Positions 37,792 to 46,980 of a DNA stretch of 49,954 nt are shown piece after piece. The translations under genes were made by a program, and so were the position numbers. The notes under the pieces are model-generated. The model had not been told where the DNA came from and made no database searches. It saw only the letters and a list, made by a program, of their open reading frames with translations. The stretch lies in contig JAGKVC010000004.1 in NCBI GenBank assembly GCA_021152595.1, forward strand, positions 1 through 49,954. Direction: 5' to 3'. This stretch comes from Clostridia bacterium. Its GTDB lineage: Bacteria > Bacillota > Clostridia > Oscillospirales > Ruminococcaceae. Within the stretch, counting starts at the first letter, position 1. Each line of letters starts with the position of its first letter.

Positions 37792-39369
37792 ATGTCTGCC
37801 AAAGGAATCGTCAAAGGAATTGTAACGGCAGCGGTCATCTGCGGACTCGGCGCAGGCGGCTGGGCGCTTTACAAGCATTACGGCGGAACACAGACCGCAC
37901 GCACGGAAAAGGTCTATGTACAAAAGGTCGCAACCATGAACACGGTTGACGGAGCAAACCTGTTTGCTACGAATTTTGCCGGAGTCATTGTTGCGCAGAA
38001 AACGGTTGATGTCAAATATGATACGACCAAGCAGGTAGAGGAGATCCTCGTCCACGAGGGCGATGCGGTCAAGAAGGGCGATAAGCTGCTGACCTACAAT
38101 GTCGAGCAGATCCAGCTTGATATTGAATCGGCTGAGCTGGAGATCGAGCGCCTGCAAAACCAGATCAAGACCAATGAAATGGAGATCGGCACGCTGGAGC
38201 AGGAACGCAGGAATGCGAACGGCGATGCGCAGGTCAGCTATACAACCAAGATCCTCTCGCTCCAGAGCGACAACGCCAGAAGCGAATATGATATCAAAAC
38301 CAAAAACGTCGAAATCACCAAACTCAAAAACTCACTCAACAATGCATTCGTCACCGCACAGATCGACGGTACCGTCAAGGACCTCAAGGAGCCGACAGCA
38401 TCGTCGGACAACAGCATGAATATGGGCTACGGCGGCTATGATGAGTCTGCCGATGTCATTATGAAGATTGCCGCTGAGGGCGACTTCCGTGTCAAGGGCA
38501 CCTTCAACGAGCAGAACGCAGGCAGCATTCTCGAGGGCGAGAAAGTTTATCTCAGAAGCCGCGTGGACGACAATGTGCGCGCCGGTGAGATCACCGAGAT
38601 CGACACCAAGCCGCAGAAGGACGACAACAATATGTACTACGGCTACTCGGATGAGCAGACGCAGTCGTCGAAATATGCATTTTATGTCACGCCGGAGTCG
38701 CTCGACGGCTTCATGCTCGGTCAGCATGTGATCATCGAGCTGGATAACGGTCAGAATGACGAGAATAAGAAGGACGGCATCTGGCTTTACAGCTCGTTCG
38801 TCCTCTGGGACGGCGACCAGAATTATGTCTGGGCAAAGGACAGCCACGATCAGATCGAAAAGCGCATCGTCTCCGTCGGCGAGGTCGATGATGAACACGG
38901 CGACTGCCAGATCCTTTCCGGTCTTGATATTGATGATTACATCGCATATCCTGCCGATTACATCGAAGCAGGCATGAAGACCACCACGAACCAGTCCGAT
39001 AAGGATATTCCGGAGAATGTCGGCAATGACATGATGAATGAGGATATGGGCATGGGTATGGATGAAGGCATGGCCGGCGAAGATATGGGTATGCCGGAGA
39101 ATGCCGAGTTCGATGAAGACGGCAACATGATCTATACCGATGAGGACGGCAATGTCTTCAAGTTTGATCCGGAGGGCAATCTGCTTGAGGGCGGCGAAAA
39201 TCTCTTCGGCGAGGACGGTATGCCGCTCGAAGGCGAGGAAATGCCTGCGGAAGGCGATATGATTCCGGAAGGTGCCGGGCTGCCGGAGGGTGTCGAAATC
39301 CCCGAGGACGGCGGCGCACCTGCTGCTGAGGAGATGCCGGCGGAAGCAGCACAGCCTGAAGAGAACTGA
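37792..39369 (+). CDS. MacA-like exporter adaptor protein with acidic Met-rich tail
   Basis: The 525-residue protein is a periplasmic-adaptor-type (HlyD/MacA) subunit, here anchored to the outer face of the single membrane. It has a membrane helix (about 8-27), a lipoyl half (VEEILVHEGDAVKKGDKLL), a coiled-coil hairpin (about 105-195), the second lipoyl half (FVTAQIDGTVKDL) and barrel domains with VYLRSRVDDNVRAGEI. The C-terminal tail (about 420-525) is low-complexity, rich in Met, Glu, Gly and Pro, and is not typical. GGAGGG precedes the ATG at 37792. It is followed by the ATPase, a second adaptor and the permease, all on one strand. Confidence 0.88.
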   Translation: MSAKGIVKGIVTAAVICGLGAGGWALYKHYGGTQTARTEKVYVQKVATMNTVDGANLFATNFAGVIVAQKTVDVKYDTTKQVEEILVHEGDAVKKGDKLLTYNVEQIQLDIESAELEIERLQNQIKTNEMEIGTLEQERRNANGDAQVSYTTKILSLQSDNARSEYDIKTKNVEITKLKNSLNNAFVTAQIDGTVKDLKEPTASSDNSMNMGYGGYDESADVIMKIAAEGDFRVKGTFNEQNAGSILEGEKVYLRSRVDDNVRAGEITEIDTKPQKDDNNMYYGYSDEQTQSSKYAFYVTPESLDGFMLGQHVIIELDNGQNDENKKDGIWLYSSFVLWDGDQNYVWAKDSHDQIEKRIVSVGEVDDEHGDCQILSGLDIDDYIAYPADYIEAGMKTTTNQSDKDIPENVGNDMMNEDMGMGMDEGMAGEDMGMPENAEFDEDGNMIYTDEDGNVFKFDPEGNLLEGGENLFGEDGMPLEGEEMPAEGDMIPEGAGLPEGVEIPEDGGAPAAEEMPAEAAQPEEN

Positions 39370-39383
39370 CAGGAGATAAAGCT

Positions 39384-40130
39384 ATGGTATTTGAACTGAA
39401 ATCAATTTACAAGGATTATATGCAGGGCAAGGAAGCCGTGCCGGTTCTGAAGGATATCACAATGTCCGTGGACGACGGCGAATATGTTGCGATCATGGGA
39501 CCTTCCGGCTCCGGAAAATCCACATTGATGAACATTATCGGCTGCCTTGACAAACAGACCAAGGGATTCTTCATCTTCGATAAAACCGATATCATGGGCT
39601 GCTCGGATAAGGAGCTTTCGGAGATACGGAACAACAAGATCGGATTCGTATTCCAGAACTTCAATCTGCTGCCGCGCCAGTCCGCACTGGAAAATGTCGA
39701 GCTGCCGCTGCTCTATGCAGGCGTCTCGAAGAAGGAGCGCAAGGAGCGCGCAATCGAAGCACTCAAGCGCGTCGGACTCGAGGACAGAATGGATTTCAAG
39801 CCGACGCAGCTCTCCGGCGGTCAGAAGCAGCGTGTTGCGATTGCGAGAGCGATCGTCAATAAGCCGCGTCTGCTGCTCGCGGATGAGCCGACGGGTGCGC
39901 TTGATACCAAATCCGGCGATCAGGTCATGGAGCTGTTCAAGGAGCTGAATGACGAGGGCGTGACCGTTGTCATGATCACGCACGAGCCGGATATTGCAAA
40001 GTGTGCAAAGCGCGTCATGTATATCCGTGACGGTCAGCTTCACGACGGCGCATTCAATACCAGAATCTCTGAGGCGGAAACCGCAGAGGCTGAGCCCGCG
40101 GATGTGACGGAGGAGGCGGCTGAGGCATGA
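39384..40130 (+). CDS. ABC exporter ATPase, MacB/LolD type
   Basis: The 248-residue ATPase has Walker A GPSGSGKST (39-47), the Q-loop in FVFQNFNLLPRQSALENV, the signature LSGGQKQR (143-150), Walker B LLLADEPTG with Asp167-Glu168, and the switch His in MITHEPD. The sequence belongs to the MacB/LolD/FtsE-like group that powers mechanotransmission exporters without moving substrate through the membrane itself. A C-terminal extension (about 225-248) is acidic. AGGAGA precedes the ATG, and its stop overlaps the second adaptor's ATG. Confidence 0.94.
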   Translation: MVFELKSIYKDYMQGKEAVPVLKDITMSVDDGEYVAIMGPSGSGKSTLMNIIGCLDKQTKGFFIFDKTDIMGCSDKELSEIRNNKIGFVFQNFNLLPRQSALENVELPLLYAGVSKKERKERAIEALKRVGLEDRMDFKPTQLSGGQKQRVAIARAIVNKPRLLLADEPTGALDTKSGDQVMELFKELNDEGVTVVMITHEPDIAKCAKRVMYIRDGQLHDGAFNTRISEAETAEAEPADVTEEAAEA

Positions 40131-41860
40131 AAAAAGCGATCATTGCGCTGCTCTGCCTCGCGCTGCTCTGCGGCGGCGGATATTTCGGATACCGGCAGTA
40201 TGAAAAGAGCCGTGACGAAAAGAAGATCGTCGATGTTGTGCCGGTGAATCTGATGGCACAGCCTGCGGGCATGTTTGAATATACCGATTCTAATATGTGG
40301 GGCTATATCAGCGCTGCAAATGCACAGAAGGTCTATGTTGATACAAACAAGCTCGTCAAGGAGGTCTTTGTCGAGCAGGGGCAGGAGGTCAAAAAGGGCG
40401 ACACGATCCTCGAATATGACATGACGGTTGTCGAGCTGGAGCTTGCACAGAAGGAAAATCAGGTGCATGTCATTGAGCAGGATATCAAAATGGCGCAGAA
40501 GGAGCTTGCGGAGATCCGCGGCTACCGTCCCTCGGAGGATATGCCTGCGCAGCCGGAGCCTGAGATTCCGGAGCTGCCGGAGGAGCCTGAGATCCCCGTG
40601 CAGGAGATTGTTGTTGCAAATGAGCTGACGGGTGCGATCCAGCCGGTTTCCGGCAGCGGAACGGCAGCCGATCCGTTCATCTTCAACTGCGGCACCAAGA
40701 CGGTTGTCCGCAAGGCATTCATGGCGGCGCTTTCCGGCATGAAGCGCACCGCGGCACTGCGCGTTTATGATGAAGATTCGTCGTTCCTCTATCAGTGGAT
40801 CATCTCCGGCGAGCAGATCAAACTCGCGGAGGCGGATGACTGGAATGTGACCGACGGCGTCAATATTGATCCGGAAAACGGCAGTATTTCGATTGATCCG
40901 GAGGGTGTGCTGCACGGTCAGCTCTCCTTTGCGATGCCGGAGCCGGAAATCCCCGAAGGGGCGGATCTGATGCCGGATGAGCCGGTTGTCATGCCGGAGC
41001 CGGAGATCCCGGAAGTACCGGATTACGGCAATGACTATATGTATTCGCGCAAGGAACTCGACCGCATGATCGCATCGCAGGAAAGCCAGATCAAGGATCT
41101 GGAGATCAACCTGAAAACCGCACAGCTCGCACTGGAAACTGCGAAGAAGCAGAAATCTGACGGAAAGGTTGTTGCGACGATCGACGGCGTTGTGAAGAAG
41201 ATCGGCAAGAGCGCCGCGGAGGCGGATGCAGAGCCGGAGCAGGAGCAGGAGCAGCCGGAGGAGATGCAGGATCCGTTTGCAGAGCCCTCTGAGGACGACA
41301 ATGCCTTTGCGATCATCGAAGGCGCAGGCGGCGTTGAGGTTGTCTGCGAGGTACCGGAGCTTCAGCTCGCTGAGCTGCCTGCCGGAACGATCCTCAATGT
41401 GCAGTCCTACCAGAACGGCGCGTTCACGGAGGCGGAGGTCACTTCGGTTGAAGATGAGCCTTCTTCATACAGCGCCAATATGTGGCAGGCAAATCCGAAC
41501 AGCTCGATGTATAAGCTGCACGCAAAGCTCATGGATTCCACGGATTTTGTCATCGGCAACGGCGTGGATGTCTCTGTTCCGCAGAACGGCGAATCCGGCA
41601 AAAAAAGCAGCGCAGTTGTCCTTCCGATCCACTATATCCGGCAGGAAGGCGGCGATTACTACGTCATGAAGGCAGATGAAAACGATCGCCTTGTCAAGCA
41701 GTATGTCAGCGTCGGCAAGAATTACTGGGGCTATTATATTGAAGTGACAGGCGGACTGGACGTCAAGAACGACCGCATCTGCTTCCCGTTCGGCACCGAT
41801 GTCAAGGAGGGCGTGAAAACGCAGGATTCAACAGAAGTGCTGTATCCGTCGAACTATTGA
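40127..41860 (+). CDS. Second exporter adaptor with a large inserted beta domain
   Basis: The 577-residue protein has an N-terminal membrane helix (IIALLCLALLCGGGYFGY), a lipoyl half (VKEVFVEQGQEVKKGDTIL), the first coiled-coil arm (about 105-135), then an insert (about 140-305). The insert is bracketed by Pro/Glu-rich repeats (PEPEIPELPEEPEIPV and PEPEIPEVPD) and contains a beta-rich domain. The second arm follows (ELDRMIASQESQIKDLEI), then GKVVATIDGVVKKI and barrel domains. It overlaps the ATPase gene by four bases. A second adaptor inside one MacAB-type operon is uncommon; it may pair with the first as a heteromeric ring, which is inference. Confidence 0.82.
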   Translation: MKKAIIALLCLALLCGGGYFGYRQYEKSRDEKKIVDVVPVNLMAQPAGMFEYTDSNMWGYISAANAQKVYVDTNKLVKEVFVEQGQEVKKGDTILEYDMTVVELELAQKENQVHVIEQDIKMAQKELAEIRGYRPSEDMPAQPEPEIPELPEEPEIPVQEIVVANELTGAIQPVSGSGTAADPFIFNCGTKTVVRKAFMAALSGMKRTAALRVYDEDSSFLYQWIISGEQIKLAEADDWNVTDGVNIDPENGSISIDPEGVLHGQLSFAMPEPEIPEGADLMPDEPVVMPEPEIPEVPDYGNDYMYSRKELDRMIASQESQIKDLEINLKTAQLALETAKKQKSDGKVVATIDGVVKKIGKSAAEADAEPEQEQEQPEEMQDPFAEPSEDDNAFAIIEGAGGVEVVCEVPELQLAELPAGTILNVQSYQNGAFTEAEVTSVEDEPSSYSANMWQANPNSSMYKLHAKLMDSTDFVIGNGVDVSVPQNGESGKKSSAVVLPIHYIRQEGGDYYVMKADENDRLVKQYVSVGKNYWGYYIEVTGGLDVKNDRICFPFGTDVKEGVKTQDSTEVLYPSNY

Positions 41861-41918
41861 TTCAATCCGGCATTACACTGAGCTATAAATCGTGAAATAA
41901 GAATTTGGAGAGACAGTC

Positions 41919-43214
41919 ATGTTTGAAAATATCCGGCTCTCTTTGCAGGGCATCTTATCGCATAAGATCCGGTCATTCCTGACGATGCTCGGTATCATCA
42001 TCGGTATTGCGGCGATTATTGCAATCGTCTCGACGATCGAGGGTACGAACATGCAGATCAAGAATAACCTGATCGGTGCCGGCAACAACACCGTTAACGT
42101 GCAGCTGATGCAGGGCGAATGGCCTTATGATTTTTCGTACAATGCGCCGCCGGAAAATGTCCGGATGATTTCGGATAAATATAAGCAGCGCATTCTCGAT
42201 CAGAAGGAGATCTCCGCCTGCTCGCTTTACCGCACACGCAGCAATCCGGAAAATGTATTCTTAGGCGATTCCCGTCTGGAATCCTGTACGATCGTCGGCA
42301 TAGATGAGGATTATCTCAGCACAATGGGCTACGAGATCGCAGAGGGCATTGCCTTCACGGAGAAGCAGTACGGGGATTATTCCAAGGTTGCGCTTGTGGA
42401 TTCAACGATTGTGCGCGGCATGTTTGACGGCGAAAGTCCGATCGGCAAAATCATCGACATCAGCAGCGAACCGTTTACGGTGATCGGCGTGGTCGAAAAG
42501 CGTTCCGGCTTCGAGCCGACAATCAACAGCGTGGACGACTACTTTATGTATAATCAGAGCTCGAGCGGACAGATCTTCATTCCGACGAATGACTGGGGCA
42601 TCTGCTTCCGCTATGACGAGCCGCAGAACTGCATCGTGCAGGCGGTCGATACCGACAGCATGACGATGGCAGGCAAGAAGACGGCAGATATCCTTAATGA
42701 AAATGTGCGCAAGCAGAGCGCAGAGAATGAGGAAGCCGAAAATAATATTGAAATGGGCATGGGCGCCGTGGAATACAAGAGCGAGAGCCTGCTCGAACAG
42801 GCAAAGGCTTTGCAGGATCTCTCGAAATCCACGAACAATATGCTGATCTGGATTGCGAGTATTTCGCTGCTGGTCGGCGGTATCGGCGTTATGAACATCA
42901 TGCTGGTGTCCGTCACGGAGCGTACCAGAGAGATCGGTCTGAAGAAGGCGCTCGGCGCACGCAAGAAGCGCATTCTCGCACAGTTCCTGACGGAAGCGGT
43001 TGTGCTGACGAGCATCGGCGGTCTGATCGGCGTCGTATTCGGTATCGGACTATCCAAGGTGATCGCAAATCTCGCGGAGGTGCCGGTCTCGATCTCGACC
43101 AAGGCGATTGTGGTCTCGGTTGTGTTCTCGATGGCAGTCGGTATCATCTTCGGTCTGCTGCCTTCGATCAAGGCTGCAAAGCTCAACCCGATCGACGCAC
43201 TCCGCTACGAGTAA
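41919..43214 (+). CDS. MacB-like ABC exporter permease
   Basis: The 431-residue permease has the MacB layout: N-terminal NIRLSLQGILSHKIRSFLTM and the first membrane helix (LGIIIGIAAIIAIVSTIEG), a large extracellular domain (about 45-305), then three C-terminal helices. The hallmark VGGIGVMNIMLVSVTERTREIGLKKALGA is intact, followed by FLTEAVVLTSIGGLIG and the end AAKLNPIDALRYE. It works with the ATPase and the adaptors encoded before it, probably exporting a peptide, lipid or drug; the substrate is unknown. GGAGAGA precedes the ATG. A terminator follows. Confidence 0.94.
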   Translation: MFENIRLSLQGILSHKIRSFLTMLGIIIGIAAIIAIVSTIEGTNMQIKNNLIGAGNNTVNVQLMQGEWPYDFSYNAPPENVRMISDKYKQRILDQKEISACSLYRTRSNPENVFLGDSRLESCTIVGIDEDYLSTMGYEIAEGIAFTEKQYGDYSKVALVDSTIVRGMFDGESPIGKIIDISSEPFTVIGVVEKRSGFEPTINSVDDYFMYNQSSSGQIFIPTNDWGICFRYDEPQNCIVQAVDTDSMTMAGKKTADILNENVRKQSAENEEAENNIEMGMGAVEYKSESLLEQAKALQDLSKSTNNMLIWIASISLLVGGIGVMNIMLVSVTERTREIGLKKALGARKKRILAQFLTEAVVLTSIGGLIGVVFGIGLSKVIANLAEVPVSISTKAIVVSVVFSMAVGIIFGLLPSIKAAKLNPIDALRYE

Positions 43215-43285
43215 AAGATAGATCAGACAGTCCGCAGACCGGAACGGCGCGGCACAGTGAGAACGGAGAAATTGTAATAACACAG

Positions 43286-43324
43286 AAACGCCTGCGGTGC
43301 ATCCGGTGCCGCAGGCGTTTTTAT
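43286..43324 (+). terminator. Terminator of the exporter operon
   Basis: AAACGCCTGCGG (43286-43297) pairs with CCGCAGGCGTTT (43309-43320), a perfect 12-bp stem with an 11-base loop and a T run. Confidence 0.93.
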
Positions 43325-43394
43325 AGGTATCTCCGATGGACGACCGAGGCAGGGGAGCGTGAAGTCAGAAGATAGGAGTGATTGAAATAGGGAG

Positions 43395-43446
43395 GAAGGA
43401 GAAAGGAGAAAGGAACGCTCCCTCCTCCTTCCTACTTCCTCCCTTA
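43395..43446. repeat. Purine/pyrimidine inverted repeat
   Basis: A stretch of purines (GGGAGGAAGGAGAAAGGAG and on) is followed by its pyrimidine-rich inverse ending CTACTTCCTCCC. It is a dispersed-repeat type sequence between the exporter terminator and the ileS promoter and can form a long hairpin or triplex. The rest of 43325-43458 shows nothing else. Confidence 0.6.
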
Positions 43447-43458
43447 AAAAACCACGTA

Positions 43459-43487
43459 TTGACAAGCGTGCGTATTTGTGTTATAAT
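43459..43487 (+). promoter_or_regulatory. Promoter of ileS
   Basis: TTGACA (43459-43464) and TATAAT (43482-43487) are 17 bases apart, a full consensus. The 5' leader is only about 60 bases, too short for a T-box. Confidence 0.92.
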
Positions 43488-43553
43488 GTAGGATGCATAA
43501 TTATGGCAGGAGTTAAAGAGAACAGCTCCCGTCAGGAAAAGGTGAGTGAAAAA

Positions 43554-46500
43554 ATGAAGTATCAAGAGCTTGCAGGAAAGCCGAATATCACCGAAATTCA
43601 GGAGAATATCCTGAAATTCTGGAAGGATGAATCGGTTTTCGAGAAATCCGTCAACAAAGAGAATGCAGAGGAAGTCGTATTTTATGACGGTCCTCCGTTC
43701 CCGACCGGAAAGCCGCACCACGGCACGATCCTTGTTTCGTTTATCAAGGATCTGATCGCCCGTTACTGGACGATGCGCGGCTACAAGGTCCCCAGAGTAT
43801 GGGGCTGGGACTGCCACGGTCTGCCGATCGAGAATCAGGCAGAGGTGCAGCTCGGCATCAATGATAAGAATATCATTGAGAACAGCCTCGGCATCGACAA
43901 GTTCAATGAAAAGTGCTACGAGATCGTTTCCGGCAACAATGAAGCGTGGAAAGAGTATGTCGAGCAGATGGCGCGCTGGGTTGACTATGACGGCGCATAC
44001 AAGACCATGAATCCCACCTTTATGGAAAGTGTCATGTGGGCATTCAAGCAGTGCTACGACAAGGGACTGATCTACCGCGATTACCGCGTCACCCCTTACT
44101 GCACACACTGCGAGACCTCGCTTTCCATCTCTGATACAAGAGAATCCGATTCCACCCGTCCGCGTCAGGACAGATGGATCATCACGAAGTTCCGCACAGA
44201 GGAAGTGATCGACGGCAAGCCGGTATTCTTCCTCGCATGGACGACAACGCCGTGGACACTGCCCTCGAACCTCTGTCTGGCAGTCGGTGAGGCGCTGGAT
44301 TATTCCTTCGTCGATGTCGGCGAGGAGATCTTCATCGCCTGCACGAACGTCCTTCCGAAGTATGAAAAGATCTTCGGCAAAAAGCCGGTGATTGTCAAGT
44401 CCTGCAAGGGCGCGGATCTCGTCGGCAGAACCTATGAGCCGCTGTTCCCGTATTTTGCAGATCTGAAGGAGCAGGGCGCTTTCAGAGTTGTCACGGCAGA
44501 TTATGTCGGCTCCGATGAGGGTGTCGGTATCGTTCATACCGCACCGGCATTCGGTGAAGACGACTACTGGACCTGCAAGAACAACAATATTCCGCTGGTC
44601 AATCCGGTTGACGCAAAGGGCAGATTCACCGAGGAAATCACCGATTTCTACGAGAAGGATGCCGACAAGAACGTCATCGAGATGAACCCGACTGTTATCC
44701 GCTTCCTCTATGATGCAGGCAAGGCAGTCGCAGACGGCACGATCGAGCATAACTATCCGCACTGCTGGCGCTGCAAGCGTCCGCTGATCTACAAGGCAAT
44801 GGATGCATGGTATTTCAATGTCGGCAAGATCAAGGACAAGCTGATCGCCTACAATGAGGAAATCAACTGGGTTCCGGAGACCGTCAAGCACGGCAGATTC
44901 GGCAAGTGGCTGGAGAATGCCCGTGACTGGAATATCTCCAGAAACCGCTACTGGTCCACCCCGATCCCGATCTGGGAGTGCGACAAGTGCGGCAAGAGAG
45001 TCGTTCTCGGCTCTATCGACGAGATCGAGGAAAAGAGCGGAATCAGACTCACAAACCTGCACAGACAGTACATGGACAAGGTCACATTCAAGTGTGACTG
45101 CCCCGACTGCGGCGGCACGATGGTGAGAGTTCCCGAGGTGCTTGACTGCTGGTTTGAGAGCGGCTCGGTTCCGTTCGCACAGAAGCACTATCCGTTCGAG
45201 AACAAGGAATGGTTCGATTCCCACTTCCCGAGCGATTTCATCGTCGAGTACACCGGTCAGATCCGCTGCTGGTTCTATTATCTGCATGTTCTCTCCGTTG
45301 CGCTGTTTGATAAGCCCTGCTTCTCGAACTGCGTCGTACACGGCACCATTCTCGCAAAGGACGGCAAGAAGCTCTCCAAGTCCTCGAAGAACTACACCGA
45401 TCCGATGCTGCTGATGAAGCAGTACGGCACCGATGCATTCAGACTGTATCTCTATCAGACGAATGCAATGCTGATCGGCGACCTGCTCTTTGACGACAAC
45501 GGCATTCAGGACGCATATCAGCAGATCATTCTGCCCTACTGGAATGCCTGCAACTTCTTCATCTCCTATGCAAACATCGACGAATTCAAGCCGGAGACGC
45601 TGACACCGCCCAAGAGCGACAATCAGCTTGACCGCTGGATGCTCGCAAAGCTCTATGAGGTCACGAATACGATCCGGACGAATATGGATGCATATTTCGT
45701 CAACAAGTATGTTGACAGCCTGATCGAGCTGGTAGACGGTCTGACAAACTGGTTCATCCGCCGCTCCAGACGCCGCTTCTGGGATAAGGGCATGTCCGAG
45801 GATAAGCGCAATGCATATGAGACGCTGTATTATGTCCTCGTGAACACGACAAAGCTCTTTGCTCCGGTCGCACCGATCATTTCCGAGAAGATTTATCAGA
45901 CCTTGACTGACGGCTTCTCTGTTCATCTTGACAGCTTCCCGGAGATTCCGGAGAGCTTCCGCGATGATGAGCTGCTCGAGCAGGTCAAGCTGGTTCGCAG
46001 CGTGATCTATCTTGCACGTTCGATCCGCAGCAAGAACAATGTCAAGAACCGTCAGCCGCTGACGAAGCTCGGCGTTGCAATCTCCGATCCGGCAGGCGTG
46101 CCTGTCATTGAGGCATTCCGCGATATCATCGCAGAGGAGCTGAATGTCAAGCAGGTCGAGGTGCTGGAGAGCGTTGACAGCGTGGCTGAGGTCAAGTATG
46201 CACCGAACTTCAATGAGATCCGCGACCGCTATCCGCAGCGCGTGCCGGAGATCATCAAGGCGATCAAGAGCAACAAGTTTGCACTGACCGCGAACGGTGC
46301 TGAGCTTGAGATCAACGGCGCAAAGGAAACCTTTGACGCTGAGATCATCCTCGTGACCTACAATGCAAAGGCAGGTCAGCATGTGGCAAGCGAAAAGGGC
46401 ATTGTTGTCGCACTGGATCTGACGATCACCGATGAACTGCGCGATGAAGGCTTTGCGCGTGATATCGTCCGCAGCATTCAGGATGCACGCCGCAAGATGA

Positions 46501-46676
46501 ACTGCGCGATTACCGACCGCATCACGCTCTCCCTGACCGGCGATTATCCGCAGGCTTGGGCAGAGTATATCTGCGGCGAGACGCTGAGCAGCATCGGCGA
46601 GATCACGGCTGCCGATACCGAATATGACATTGACTATGAGGACGGCAGAAAAGCACACATCAGCCTGAAAAAATAA
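43554..46676 (+). CDS. ileS: Isoleucyl-tRNA synthetase
   Basis: The 1040-residue enzyme charges tRNA-Ile. The class I signature at residues 53-58 reads GKPHHG and then T58, where the usual final His of HIGH would be; the KMSKS loop is K606-L-S-K-S610. WGWDCHGLPIENQAEVQLGI, the editing-domain TTTPWTLPSN, and DCWFESGSVPFAQ are present. Its length and the eukaryote-like sequence (GKKLSKSSKNYTDP) place it with the type 2 IleRS, which in other bacteria resist mupirocin. The ATG at 43554 is preferred because AGGTGAG precedes it; an in-frame ATG at 43503 would add 17 residues. The promoter is consensus and no T-box is present. valS follows after 304 bases. Confidence 0.95.
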   Translation: MKYQELAGKPNITEIQENILKFWKDESVFEKSVNKENAEEVVFYDGPPFPTGKPHHGTILVSFIKDLIARYWTMRGYKVPRVWGWDCHGLPIENQAEVQLGINDKNIIENSLGIDKFNEKCYEIVSGNNEAWKEYVEQMARWVDYDGAYKTMNPTFMESVMWAFKQCYDKGLIYRDYRVTPYCTHCETSLSISDTRESDSTRPRQDRWIITKFRTEEVIDGKPVFFLAWTTTPWTLPSNLCLAVGEALDYSFVDVGEEIFIACTNVLPKYEKIFGKKPVIVKSCKGADLVGRTYEPLFPYFADLKEQGAFRVVTADYVGSDEGVGIVHTAPAFGEDDYWTCKNNNIPLVNPVDAKGRFTEEITDFYEKDADKNVIEMNPTVIRFLYDAGKAVADGTIEHNYPHCWRCKRPLIYKAMDAWYFNVGKIKDKLIAYNEEINWVPETVKHGRFGKWLENARDWNISRNRYWSTPIPIWECDKCGKRVVLGSIDEIEEKSGIRLTNLHRQYMDKVTFKCDCPDCGGTMVRVPEVLDCWFESGSVPFAQKHYPFENKEWFDSHFPSDFIVEYTGQIRCWFYYLHVLSVALFDKPCFSNCVVHGTILAKDGKKLSKSSKNYTDPMLLMKQYGTDAFRLYLYQTNAMLIGDLLFDDNGIQDAYQQIILPYWNACNFFISYANIDEFKPETLTPPKSDNQLDRWMLAKLYEVTNTIRTNMDAYFVNKYVDSLIELVDGLTNWFIRRSRRRFWDKGMSEDKRNAYETLYYVLVNTTKLFAPVAPIISEKIYQTLTDGFSVHLDSFPEIPESFRDDELLEQVKLVRSVIYLARSIRSKNNVKNRQPLTKLGVAISDPAGVPVIEAFRDIIAEELNVKQVEVLESVDSVAEVKYAPNFNEIRDRYPQRVPEIIKAIKSNKFALTANGAELEINGAKETFDAEIILVTYNAKAGQHVASEKGIVVALDLTITDELRDEGFARDIVRSIQDARRKMNCAITDRITLSLTGDYPQAWAEYICGETLSSIGEITAADTEYDIDYEDGRKAHISLKK

Positions 46677-46715
46677 GGCATCACAATGTAAACGCCGACG
46701 GCGGAGCCAAAATAA

Positions 46716-46953
46716 AAGTTTTGATCAAACTTTTTCAAAAGTTTGCGATGAGTCCAGAGGCGAGGAGCCTCTGGTCGCACTCCGCAGAGTGCGAAATCCC
46801 CCATCGAAGGAGCTCCGCAGGGGTGAATCCTGGGAAACGATCCGGCGGATCGTTTTCCGGAGAGGGGAGCCCTGCGATAGAGGGCTCCCCTAAGTGAATT
46901 GCAGCGCAATTCACAATCAGCCGCCGACCGGCATACATATCCGCTCAGCGGAT
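46716..46953. repeat. Seven consecutive hairpins between ileS and valS
   Basis: Seven separate inverted repeats follow one another in this gene-free stretch: 46716-46734, 46754-46774 (CCAGAGGC/GCCTCTGG), 46776-46793, 46835-46855 (AAACGATCC/GGATCGTTT), 46863-46891 (AGGGGAGCCCT/AGGGCTCCCCT), 46894-46914 (GTGAATTGC/GCAATTCAC) and 46939-46953. None has a strong T tract. No T-box consensus (GGGTGGNACCGCG-like) is seen. It looks like a dispersed palindromic element in the valS leader. Confidence 0.75.
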
Positions 46954-46980
46954 TCCTCTTTACCTGAAAGGATAATATTG

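Noticed and set aside
43488..43553. T-box riboswitch before ileS
   Set aside because: The leader is only about 60 bases from the mapped promoter hexamers and lacks specifier and antiterminator motifs.
43365..46658. 1097-codon open frame on the minus strand opposite ileS
   Set aside because: It is a shadow of ileS: the plus frame has all synthetase motifs, while the minus product is a repetitive Ile/Leu/Asp/Cys-rich sequence without a domain.
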